A DNA stretch of 64,000 nt from Neoarius graeffei (Eukaryota; Chordata; Actinopteri; Siluriformes; Ariidae). Position numbers and translations under genes: made by a program. The notes under the pieces were generated by a model that searched no databases, was not told the origin of the DNA, and worked only from the letters and a program-made list of their open reading frames with translations. The stretch is from positions 33,070,214-33,134,213 of the forward strand of contig NC_083592.1 in NCBI RefSeq assembly GCF_027579695.1, given 5' to 3'. This document shows positions 55,238 through 64,000 of this stretch, piece after piece; the stretch's first letter is position 1; the number at the start of each line of letters is the position of its first letter.

Positions 55238-55648
55238 TCATGAAATAAAATCTAAGTCATTATTGCAAAAATGCCTACAGCAACTCCAACTCAAATCCCA
55301 TACTACACTTCGGCTTATACCGGTATTACTCACCCTTGCAAAAATAAGACAATTATTGTCCTTTAGAAGTCTTATTTGAACGTCATGAACCCAGCCACAA
55401 ATTAAAAAGTTATAGTCTTCAAGTCTTTTGAAAGCTTTCATTTGACTCTTCATGTAAAATGATGTTTGAACTACCAGATAATCGGAAGTGTCTGGAAACT
55501 GTATGCTTGAAAAGTCGTTGAAATCGCTTGAAAAGTCCATCTTTTTTAAGCTGTAGGTGTCCAATCCATTGCAAAAATATATTTTTTCTTGATATCTTGA
55601 CTTTGCTTTTGGATCTAGTCCATTAACATGTCCTGTGTCCGAAATCAC
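55238..55648 (-). pseudogene. YqaJ-associated domain fragment
   Basis: The open frame carries GHVNGLDPKAKSRYQEKIYF, then LDTYSL, FPDTSDYLVVQTSFYMKSQM and KAFKRLEDYNFLICGWVHDV. The pattern RYxEK...DxY...PD-xDYL-xT-xFY--xxMKA-K-LE-YN-F--GWV is the region before the SWIM/YqaJ nuclease part in many fish transposon-linked proteins (from memory). The first few residues come from the MITE that cut the gene at 55632. Confidence 0.6.
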
Positions 55649-56211
55649 TCACTCGTTCACTACTCCCTATATAGGGAATTACTATATAGAGGACTATATA
55701 GTGAGCTCATTGGTAAAATGAAAAAACGCTTTCGGACACTAGTCCGTCACGCTGGTATTTACGTCATTACTGTCGCACAGTTAAAACGTGCCAGATCAGT
55801 CGGCTGGTGGATTTCCAAAATAATAAATACATGCATGTATTTTTGTGATAAATATATATTAAACTGAGCGTATTTCCCGCATTAATCAATACAAAGTACT
55901 TCGTGTCTGCTGCATCTTTCAGTTCTTTTAAATCAAGGCTGAATACTTTTTTCTTTGCCGCTGCCTTTTATTAAATCAAATTTGAGGCTTTTAATTTGAT
56001 TTCTTTCAGTGCGACCGCAATGCATGATGGGATATATTGCTTGGTTAGTGACCATCGGTTGTACACTACTTTTCGTGATGCATTGTGGGATACTATGAGT
56101 GCACTATATCGGGTGTAATAATTCTCACTATACATTCGGACGGCACTACTAAATGGCATCCCTACTATATCGTTCACTATATAGTGAGTAGGGAGTGATT
56201 TCGGACACAGG
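55632..56211. mobile_element. MITE with CTGTGTCCGAAATCACTC ends
   Basis: Inverted ends CTGTGTCCGAAATCACTC / GAGTGATTTCGGACACAG; the interior has CTATATAG-type words and ATGCATTGTGGGATAC. No clear target duplication found. A partial reverse copy lies at 40563-40699. Confidence 0.82.
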
Positions 56212-56549
56212 GATAGTCAGATGTAGAATATTTTCCACAAAATGACGATGGACGTGTACTTGGCTTGGACGGTATCTTTGGCTGTTGCCCATCACTTGGA
56301 AATGGGAAGTGAACCAGGAGGCAAAAAGTCACGTGATTGCAAATGAAGAATCAGGGCACACAGACTGACTTTCAGGCAGCAGGCACCTTTAAATGGGGCT
56401 CTTCAAATGATGAACTGGTGAAAAGTCAAGCTGCTAACTGACATTAAGAGACATTGGCCTTTACAATTTTGTAAACATTGTACATAAAAATGCATATTCA
56501 GTTATAGCAATCAGAAAGAACATACTGTGTACATCCTGAGCTAAAAGTA

Positions 56550-58174
56550 CAGTGGCATGCAAAAGTTTGGGCACCCTTGCTGAAAATGTCTGTTACTGTG
56601 AATAGTTAAGTGAGCAGAAGATGAACTGATCACCAAAAGGCATAAAGGTAAAGACGAGACATTTCTTTTCAGCATTTTATGCAAGATTTGTGTATTATTT
56701 TTGTTTTGTGCAATTGGAGAGTGAAAAAAGAAAAGGAACACCATGCGAAAGTTTGGGCACCCCAATACATTTGAGTTCTCAGGTAACTTTTACCAAGGTT
56801 CCAGACCTTAATTAGCTTATTGAGCTGTGGCTTGTTCAAATTCTTCATTAGGAAAGGTCAGATGATGCAGATTTCAAAGCTGTATAAATTCTCTGACTCC
56901 TCAAACTTGTCCCTAACATCAACAGCCATGGGCTCCTCTAAGCAACTCCCTCGCATTCTGAATAATAAAATAATTGATGCTCACAAAGCAGGAGAAGGCT
57001 ACAAGAATGTAGCCAAGTGTTTTCAGGTACAGTAGTCGTTTCCTCAGATCGTAATGTTATTAAGAAATGGCAGTTAACAGAAACAGTGGAGATCAAGGTG
57101 AGGTCTGGAAGATGAAGAAAACTTTCTGATAGAACTGCTCATTGGATTGCTAGAAAGGCAAATAAAAACCCCTGTTTGACTGCAAAAGACCTTCAGAAAG
57201 ATTTAGCAGACCCTGGAGTGGTGGTGCACTGTTCTACTATGCAGCGACACCTGAACAAATATGACCTTCATGGGAGAGTCATCAGAAGAAAATTGTTCCT
57301 GCATCCTAGCCACAAAATTCAGTGTCTGAAGTTTGCAAATGAGCATCTAAGCAAGCCTGATGCATTTTGGAAACAAGTCCTGTGGACTGATGAAATCAAA
57401 ATAGAACCTTTTGACCACAATGTGCAAAGGTATGTTTGGAGAAAAAAGGGTGCCGAATTCCAGGAAAAGAACACCTCTCCAACTCTGAAGCATGGGTGTG
57501 GATCAATCATGCTTTGGGGTTGTGTTGCAGCCAGTGGCACAGGGCACATTTCATTGGTCGAGGGAAGCATGGATTCGAATAAATACCAGCAAACTCTGGA
57601 AGCAAACATCACACCATCTGCAAAAAGTTGAAGTTAAAAAGAGGACAGGTCCTACAATAAGACGATGATCCAAAACACACCTCAAAATCTACAATGGAAT
57701 ACCTCAAGAGGCCCAAGCTGAAGGTTTTGCCCGGGCCCTCACAGTCCCCTGACCTAAACATCATTGAAAATCTGTGGATAGATCTCAAAAGAGCAGTGCA
57801 TGCAAGACAGCCCAAGAAACTTGTAGAACTGGAAGCCTTTTGCAAGGATGAATGCGTGAAACTCCCCCAGGTAAGAACTGAAAGATTATTAGCTGGCTGC
57901 AAAAAGCGTTTACAAGCTGTGATATTTGCCAGAGGGGGTGTTACTAAGTACTGATCATGTCAGGTGCCCAAACTTTTGCTTCAGGTCCTTTTCATTTTTT
58001 GTCATTTTACACCTGCAAATGATGGAAATAAAAATGTAATATTGCGGAAAATATTAAAGAAATGTGCCATCTTTACCTTTATGCCTTTTGGTGATCAGTT
58101 CATCTTCTGCTCACTTAACTATTCACAGTAACAGAGATTTTCAGCAAGGGTGCCCAAACTTTTGCATGCCACTG
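56550..58174 (+). mobile_element. Tc1/mariner element, complete ends
   Basis: Ends CAGTGGCATGCAAAAGTTTG / CAAACTTTTGCATGCCACTG. TA duplications at 56548-56549 and 58175-58176. About 1.62 kb. A third Tc1 family in this intron. Confidence 0.94.
56928..57954 (+). pseudogene. Tc1 transposase, broken
   Basis: Starts MGSSKQLPRILNNKIIDAHK. A frame change near 57030 follows AKCFQVQ, the frame 57176-57631 has WTDEIKIEPFDHN, and a stop plus frameshift near 57631-57694 precede SPDLNIIENLWIDLKRAV to GGVTKY. The DDE region is readable but split in at least three pieces. Confidence 0.9.
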
Positions 58175-58176
58175 TA

Positions 58177-58500
58177 AGTATGCAGATACTGAGATATAAA
58201 GGCTCGTTATCCTGCTGGGCAAAGTGTAATTACTCCATTATGGGGAAATAGTGACGCTGAACCATAATATATCACAGTGATGCACAGGCTCCCATTAAGG
58301 TGCTTTATCTCATTAATTAATGCTGGAAGACCCGAACTGGCTTTCACACTGGCACAACTGAATGTCAAAACAAGATTTATTTACTACGAAGAGTACACTA
58401 ACATATCAGCAACATCACAGACGCAAAGCGAGAATAACCCTTATGACAGATGTTATCCAAAAAGTAAAGTACAACATTGGAGTATGTGGTGCTTTGGGAG
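58177..58500. other. Intronic, nothing recognised
   Basis: Unique-looking sequence next to the ADGRV1 penultimate exon. Confidence 0.5.
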
Positions 58501-58509
58501 GAATCATAC

Positions 58510-58684
58510 CGGTCTTTAAGGCAAATATAAGTTCATCAAACTCCTGGGACTCCTCATCTTGGACTAGATTGGTGTTCACGAAGCCGCCTTCAGGAGGATA
58601 AGTGTCACTCTGAGGGGCTTCTTTAAACATACTGCTGGGTTCAATGCCGGGCCGTAAAGAAGCTCTCTCCCAGTCTGCTGAGAT
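58510..58684 (-). CDS. adgrv1: ADGRV1 penultimate coding exon
   Basis: Acceptor CCTTCTGCTCCAG (minus) opens ISADWERASLRPGIEPSSMF, then PPEGGFVNTNLV and EESQEFDELIFALKTG, ending at the donor G|GTATGA (plus 58504-58509). This intracellular tail follows the seventh transmembrane segment of the receptor. Exon length 175 leaves one base, which joins GT of the terminal exon to restore glycine; the joined tail [15 protein letters not shown] parallels the human ALKTGAGLSVSDNES as I remember it. Upstream exons with the GAIN domain, Calx-beta repeats and TM helices lie beyond the window. Confidence 0.92.
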
Positions 58685-59041
58685 CTGGAGCAGAAGGAAA
58701 AAACACACCAGTCGTTAACCTTGCTGTTATGTTCTGTCTCTAGATACAGCATCAAGGGTCATAGACCACACCTTCAACTAAATGGTATTTAGAGTGAGTG
58801 TGGAACTGTAATGGGGAAGAACTCTGAGCATTTGGTGTGCAGTGCTGGACAGGCAGGTGCTATGCTGAATAGTCTTGGTTAAGAGTTGTTGAATAGAAGA
58901 GACAGTAGGAGTAAATGCAGAAACATCATATACAGAGAAGGGGAGAGAGATGGAAATTTATAAGTAGTTTACTAGGAAGAAGGCAAGTTTTTTTTGACCC
59001 AACAACAACCAAAAAAGTACTGCACATACTTTAGACACATT
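58685..59041 (-). other. ADGRV1 intron, near-exon part
   Basis: No second exon or named repeat seen directly upstream of the exon. Confidence 0.5.
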
Positions 59042-59650
59042 TAACTGTTATTCCACGAAATCGAGTCGTACATGAGCTGATAGCCGACGAGACGCGTAGC
59101 ACCGAGTTGTCTATAAGTCATGTACGACAAGATTAAGTGGAATAACTGTTTTATTCTATCCACGTTCACTGGATTTTGAGAAACAGAGCATTTTCATTTT
59201 TATTTTTTGCAAATTCGATAAGTAAAAACTTTATACAAAACATCCGACAAAATCATTTCCTCTTAGAATGTAAACAAACCGGCAAAATGACAGTCACAAT
59301 TTGTGAAAAATGGTACTGTATAATACTAATAATAATTCTTGAAAAATAAAGAAGGTACGTTCTTCTTGTCAAACACTTTTATTCCATATTTTGCTGCTTT
59401 TTTTGGGTGGGGGTTTCTTTTCTTCTTGTTTTTGGCAGGTTTTTTGGCAGTTGGCAAACCAACTTAAAGGTGCATTACTGCCACCGACTGGGGTGGACCC
59501 AAAAAAACTATATTCTTTCAGCTATTTCTGTTTATTTTAAATACTTGATAATTTTTGAGGTTTTGTTTTTGAGTAGAGGTTTTATTTCATCCTCGGTTGG
59601 TTTAGCAACACGCTCTGCCGTTTTGTTTTTCTCTACTCATGGTATATGAG

Positions 59651-59984
59651 AGGGCGGCACGGTGGTGTAGTGGTTAGCGCTGTCGCCTCACAGCAAGAAG
59701 GTCCTGGGTTCGAGCCCCATGTCCGCGTGGGTTTCCTCCGGGTGCTCCGGTTTCCCCCACAGTCCAAAGACATGCAAGTTAGGTTAACTGGTGACTCTAA
59801 ATTGACCGTAGGTGTGAATGTGAGTGTGAATGGTTGTCTGTGTCTATGTGTCAGCCCTGTGATGACCTGGCGACTTGTCCAGGGTGTACCCCGCCTTTCG
59901 CCCGTAGTCAGCTGGGATAAGCTCCAGCTTGCCTGCGACCCTGTAGAAGGATAAAGCGGCTAGAGATAATGAGAATGAGATGAG
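59651..59984 (+). mobile_element. SINE-A inside repeat C, internal deletion, with TSD
   Basis: Forward copy lacking the GGCCGGCGAGGGCC to GTTCTCC segment. Flanked by ATGGTATATGAG (59639-59650, 59985-59996). Confidence 0.92.
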
Positions 59985-60038
59985 ATGGTATATGAGCTGA
60001 TATCCTACTAGTAGAGTAGCCAATCAGAGCGCGTGATT

Positions 60039-61884
60039 CAGGGGCGTTGCTAGACATAAAGCTCTACTGGGGCACAGCCCCCACAATACCCTGATAATTT
60101 TTTTTTTGGAAAGCTTGCTGTGTATGAAATGTGCTATTGTAGGCTGTGTGCTTAACCAGATTCCATTGCTTTGCTCATTATTATTGCCACTGCCATACTC
60201 GTACTGGCAAAAGCACTGGTAAAGGTACAAATGCAAAGATACATTCATGAATGTCTGAAAATATTTATTTAAATAAACATGAACCTCAACAGGTTTTACA
60301 AATGTAAAGCAGATCTGTATGCAAATAATAGCACCTACAGACGCACAGAATGTGCGCCTTATATTTAGGGACAGAAAGTTGCCTACGTTGATGCACCTTG
60401 AAGTAGAAAAGCATCCACTCTATCGATCTAAATTAACCATCGGCTATTTTCAGGGTATACTATCTTTACTTTTAAGCTCATGATCATTATAAGGGCCATC
60501 CATCTACATGCTATGATGATATAATCTATGTTTTGTTTTGGGGTTTTTTTTCAGGACGGTCTCGGTTATGATAATATTTGCATCAGGCATTTCTATCAAG
60601 GAAAAACATTTTGCGTTTATGAAGTTTCCATGCTCTTGAATGTATGCCACTATAGGAAGCACGGCATCCGAAATATCTTTTCATACTTGTGTGGAATCTG
60701 GCAACATAAATATCATGATAGTGGGATAGCGTACTGTATGTCTTAGCAATAATTTGTAAAAATATATCATGTACACTACCGTTCAAAAGTTTGGGGTCAC
60801 TTTGAAATGTCCTTCTTTTTGAAAGAAAAGCACTGTTCTTTTCAATGAAGATCACTTTAAACTAATCAGAAATGCACTCTATACATTGCTAATGTGGTAA
60901 ATGACTATTCTAGCTGCAAATGTCTGGTTTTTGGTGCAATATCTCCATAGGTGTATAGAGGCCCATTTCCAGCAACTCTCACTCCAGTGTTCTAATGGTA
61001 CAATGTGTTTGCTCATTGCCTCAGAAGGCTAATGGATGATTAGAAAACCCTTGTACAATCATGTTAGCACAGCTGAAAACAGTTGAGCTCTTTAGAGAAG
61101 CTATAAAACTGACCTTCCTTTGAGCAGATTGAGTTTCTGGAGCATCACATTTGTGGGGTCGATTAAATGCTCAAAATGGCCAGAAAAATGTCTTGACTAT
61201 ATTTTCTATTCATTTTACAACTTATGGTGGTAAATAAAAGTGTGACTTTTCATGGAAAACACAAAATTGTCTGGGTGACCCCAAACTTTTGAACGGTAGT
61301 GAACCGACATAACTACGTAATGTAAGCTACATTAGAATATCAGTCCGAAGTTGGAGACACGCTGTTGCTGTAATTTGCTGTTGCTGTAATTTCAAAACCA
61401 GATTACTTGAGAAAGGCAAAAGGCACAGATGAATACTTTATACCATTGGAAACGGTAAGGACTGCTGTTTATTTTGATGTGTGGTTTGTCGTGTAAACTC
61501 AGGAGTTAGTGAGGTATTGCGCCGAAAAGAACGGGTGTGGAGATGGATGCAGGGCTATATGCAGAATATGATTAAATTTGATGTGAATTCATTGATGTTA
61601 ATTTTATCGCAAACTGTTTATCACAGCAACTAGTGGGTTACACTGTTGGGAAGCTCAAGTCATGTGGTTTCACGTGATATATGTGTGTTAACTGTGTGAT
61701 AAGTATTCTGACAGCAAGTTAGTAGAGACGAATGGGTGCGATTTGGATGCATCGGTCGTATACGGTTATTCCGCAGTGCCAAAGATATTACTGTTTCTGA
61801 AATGCAATCGGGAAATTTTACTGGGGCACAGCAGATATATACTGGGGCATGTGCCACAGTAAAATGGGTCTGGCGACGCTGATG
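60039..61884. mobile_element. hAT-like non-autonomous element inside repeat C
   Basis: Left end CAGGGGCGTTGCTAGAC and right-end complement CATCAGCGTCGCCAGAC match at 12 of 17 positions. Flanked by an 8-bp duplication GCGTGATT (60031-60038) / GCGCGATT (61885-61892), one mismatch. ACTGGGGCACAGC occurs near both ends. No transposase was recognised; a Tc1 MITE lies inside. Confidence 0.75.
60774..61301. mobile_element. Tc1-type MITE inside the hAT-like element
   Basis: Perfect terminal inverted repeats of 27 bp starting CACTACCGTTCAAAAGTTTG. TA precedes the left end; the right flank is AA, so one base of the duplication changed. 528 bp, no transposase. Confidence 0.9.
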
Positions 61885-61950
61885 GCGCGATTGCTCATAG
61901 CCAGTGAATGTGGATAGAAAAATCTACATTCTTCTTTTTTTTTTAAAAGG

Positions 61951-62277
61951 GGGCGGGGCAGCCATGGCCTGAAGGTTACAGAAGCAGCCTTGGGTCCAAA
62001 GGGTCACTGGTTTGATTCCCAGGACCGTCAAGAAAAATGTGAGGGGAGTTGAGTGAATGAACAGCACTTTCCCCTGCCTCTGTATCATGGCTGAAGTGTC
62101 CTTGAGCGAGGCCCCGAACCCCCAACTGCTCCCTGGGTGCTGTAGCACAGCTGCCCACTGCTCTGGATATGTGTGTGTGCTCATTGCTCCCTTGTGTGTC
62201 ACTACTTCAGATGGGTTAAGTGCAGTGGAGGAATTTCGCTGTGCTTGTGTACATGTGACAAATAAAGGCTTCTTCTT
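61951..62277 (+). mobile_element. SINE-B2, near full length
   Basis: tRNA-like head (GGCAGCCATGGCCTGAAGGT, TTTGATTCCCAGGACC), body with GGCTGAAGTGTCCTTGAGCG and tail GTACATGTGACAAATAAAGG. The reverse fragment at 2585-2748 belongs to it. Confidence 0.8.
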
Positions 62278-63190
62278 ATATTTAACAATTATTTGTTTTC
62301 ATTTTATGACACTTTATTTATTTATTTAGTATAGCTTTTTTACCCACCACCAAAGACTGAACAAGACTGAATGAATGAAGCAAGATGTGTTGTGTGTATG
62401 CATGTGTGTCTGTGTGTGATATTTTGTATGTATGTATATACAGTATATAAACATATTGTACATACAATACACACTGATCCAGCGTTAAGAGCTGCAAGTC
62501 CAGCTGTGTCAAGGCTGTATTGAAATGATCCATTCCCGATTAACACCCGATTTCATAAATGATTTCTGGTTGGAAGCATATGCACCACAACAAGTAAACA
62601 CCATTTTATAGCACCCTAACAGTAGTGTGAGGAACTACTGGGTGTACACACACTGACTCTGCCGCCAGTTAAGTATGTGAATGATAAATCTTGTGAACTG
62701 AATCTAGAATTGATTGTCTCTGCCTCTGTATATTGATGACGTCACTTCTTTTTTTCTCTCTCAAATTAAGGAAGGATCAGTATTGGCAGTAAAGGAGGCA
62801 GAAGCCACTCCACTTTCTCCATGTCCCAGGCACCAGACTCTGGTAGAAAAGGCCCATTAGTGAAGACAGTAATCAGGACAGATTCAAATTAGCTGCTGCT
62901 ACATTTATTATATCCGTTCATCCTGGTTAAACAGGCAGCTAGCCCACCACTTCACCACTTATCTACCATGTCTCCTCTCTGGGCTGGATATGATAACCTA
63001 GAGTTTGTGCTCTTATGAACGGAACAGGATTAATCAGGCTTTTGAGTTCCTGTTGTAGTCTAATCTAACCTTTTAGACTAAACATTTTAACCAAGTCTGG
63101 ATAATTGTATTATGAGGCTGCAATGTACCACTAAAGAAAACATTCACATCGCCCTTTACAACCTGTAAGAACTACAGCCTCTGAAATATA
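62278..63190. other. Probable ADGRV1 intron sequence, nothing recognised
   Basis: Contains a short TG/TA-rich tract near 62390-62460. The block after the pyrimidine tract at 62771 is open in more than one frame but has no recognisable motif. Confidence 0.45.
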
Positions 63191-63214
63191 ATATAATATA
63201 ATAGCCTTCCTCTT

Positions 63215-63875
63215 TGTCTCCGTGAAATTAAATCACTTTGTGTTTTTAAATGCAAGTTGAAGACACATTTGTTTACAGCTGCATTTTGATTTCATTTATG
63301 AATTTTATTATTAGTGGCAGTACTACTTCTCATCTCATCTCATTATCTGTAGCCACTTTATCCTGTTCCACAGGGTCGCAGGCAAGCTGGAGCCTATCCC
63401 AGCTGGCTACGGGCGAAAGGCGGGGTACACCCTGGACAAGTCGCCAGGTCATCACAGGGCTGACACATAGACACAGACAACCATTCACACTCACATTCAC
63501 ACCTACGGTCAATTTTAGAGTCACCAGTTAACCTAACCTGCATGTCTTTGGACTGTGGAGGAAACTGGAGCACCCGGAGGAAACCCACGCGGACACGGGG
63601 AGAACATGCAAACTCCACACAGAAAGGCCCTCGCCGGCCACGGGGCTTGAACCCGGACCTTCTTGCTGTGAGGCGACAGCGCTAACCACTACACCACCGT
63701 GCCGCCCCAGTACTACTTTATTTTATTTATTTTATTATATTTTAATTGATCTTTTATTGTATTTTAATTATATAGTTTTAGCTATTGTATTTTTCAGATA
63801 ACTGTAAAGCGCTTTTGATCATTGTATGTAAATGGTGCTATATAAGTTATTAAATTATTATTATATTATAACATA
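63215..63875 (+). mobile_element. LINE 3' end with SINE inserted in its UTR
   Basis: Short coding end KCKLKTHLFTAAF stop at about 63249-63290, the usual C-terminus of fish L2-type LINEs (compare RLKTYLFSQAFC at 19.3 kb). It is followed by a T-rich UTR and GTAAAGCGCTTTTGATCATT ... GGTGCTATATAAGTTA. A SINE-A splits the UTR. Confidence 0.7.
63329..63707 (-). mobile_element. SINE-A, full length, with TSD
   Basis: Reverse copy with a (CATCT)n tail. Flanked by perfect 11-bp duplications CAGTACTACTT (63318-63328, 63708-63718). Confidence 0.94.
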
Positions 63876-64000
63876 ATGAGCATTTTTCAAAGCTTCTGGT
63901 TCACAATTCACAATTCAGCGACTGAAGGAGTATAGCTTTACTCTTAATCTTCTCATTTTAGCAGCCTGAATTCCCTTGACAAGGACTGTGTGTGTGTGTG

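Larger units (their letters stand above)
53135..56351. mobile_element. THAP/YqaJ-domain transposon remnant with Tc1 and MITE nested
   Basis: Ends TATTCTTTGTTTGCAAT and ATTGCAAATGAAGAAT are inverted. CAGGGCAC stands outside both (53127-53134, 56352-56359), a likely 8-bp target duplication. A complete Tc1 (53185-54790) and a MITE (55632-56211) lie inside; without them about 1.0 kb remains. Remnants: a THAP-like finger on + (54890-55085) and a YqaJ-associated domain on - (55238-55648). Confidence 0.65.
46792..58509 (-). other. ADGRV1 last intron (11.7 kb)
   Basis: Bounded by GTATGA (donor, plus-strand 58504-58509) and CCACAG (acceptor). It contains Tc1 elements, repeat C, a composite SINE, several SINE-A copies, a two-layer MITE and a THAP/YqaJ-type element, so most of its length is inserted sequence. 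No additional exon was recognised inside. Confidence 0.85.
59042..61921. repeat. Repeat family C, copy 3, with nested insertions
   Basis: Same hairpin start (TAACTGTTATTCCAC) and TTATTCTATCCACGTTCACT as copy 2, ending AGCCAGTGAATGTGGATAGA at 61900-61919. It is expanded from ~520 bp to 2.9 kb by a SINE-A (59651-59984), a hAT-like element (60039-61884) and some extra sequence near 59405-59500. Confidence 0.82.

Noticed and set aside
62771..62892. Possible exon after a strong pyrimidine tract (frame with GSKGGRSHSTFSMSQAPDSG)
   Set aside because: More than one frame and the opposite strand are also open, no donor matches, and no motif is recognised; not enough to call.

Overview
This is a stretch of vertebrate, clearly teleost, genomic DNA. 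It has interrupted genes with GT-AG introns, long A/T-rich spacers, dinucleotide and tetranucleotide microsatellites, and a very high density of fish-type Tc1/mariner elements and tRNA-derived SINEs. The mix of one dominant 'GGCGGCACGGTGGTGTAGTGG' SINE and many Tc1 families would fit an otophysan such as a catfish, but that is a guess and not proven here.

Only two host protein-coding genes are supported. ARRDC3 (alpha-arrestin) lies on the + strand. The window opens inside its first coding exon, and eight coding exons run to the stop at 6978-6980, with a probable 3' UTR to about 9.5 kb. The last two coding exons of ADGRV1 (VLGR1/GPR98, the very large adhesion GPCR of Usher syndrome type 2C) lie on the - strand at 58510-58684 and 46673-46791, separated by an 11.7 kb intron. 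The two genes face each other tail to tail, which is the order and orientation I know for their human orthologues on chromosome 5q14.3. No host gene was recognised in the roughly 37 kb between them.

Everything else is repeats, often several layers deep. Region by region: ARRDC3 introns hold SINEs and a hAT element with a TSD (0-7 kb); a 641-bp palindromic TTAA element sits at 10.8-11.5 kb; a decayed Tc1 carrying a SINE and then a 5'-truncated LINE with a YADD reverse transcriptase occupy 15.3-20.2 kb; a MITE-split SINE carrying a YqaJ-associated type ORF is at 25.1-26.6 kb; a deleted Tc1 hosting a second, near full-length Tc1 and a TTAA MITE is at 29.8-32.2 kb; two SINE copies stand in tandem at 35.8-36.6 kb; a Tc1 lies at 40.7-42.3 kb; an element with a split THAP-like finger is at 42.7-44.4 kb. 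The ADGRV1 last intron carries two nearly intact Tc1 elements, a tRNA/5S-like composite SINE and an element with THAP-like and YqaJ-associated remnants. Upstream of it lies a four-layer nest (59.0-61.9 kb).

About two dozen copies of the main SINE are present, many with perfect 11-15 bp target-site duplications, so this family was active recently. The most unusual signal is a set of three non-autonomous elements: two carry THAP-like zinc-finger remnants and two carry a shared domain that I associate with YqaJ-nuclease proteins of fish transposons. No new host system was found; the novelty lies in the mobile-element structures.
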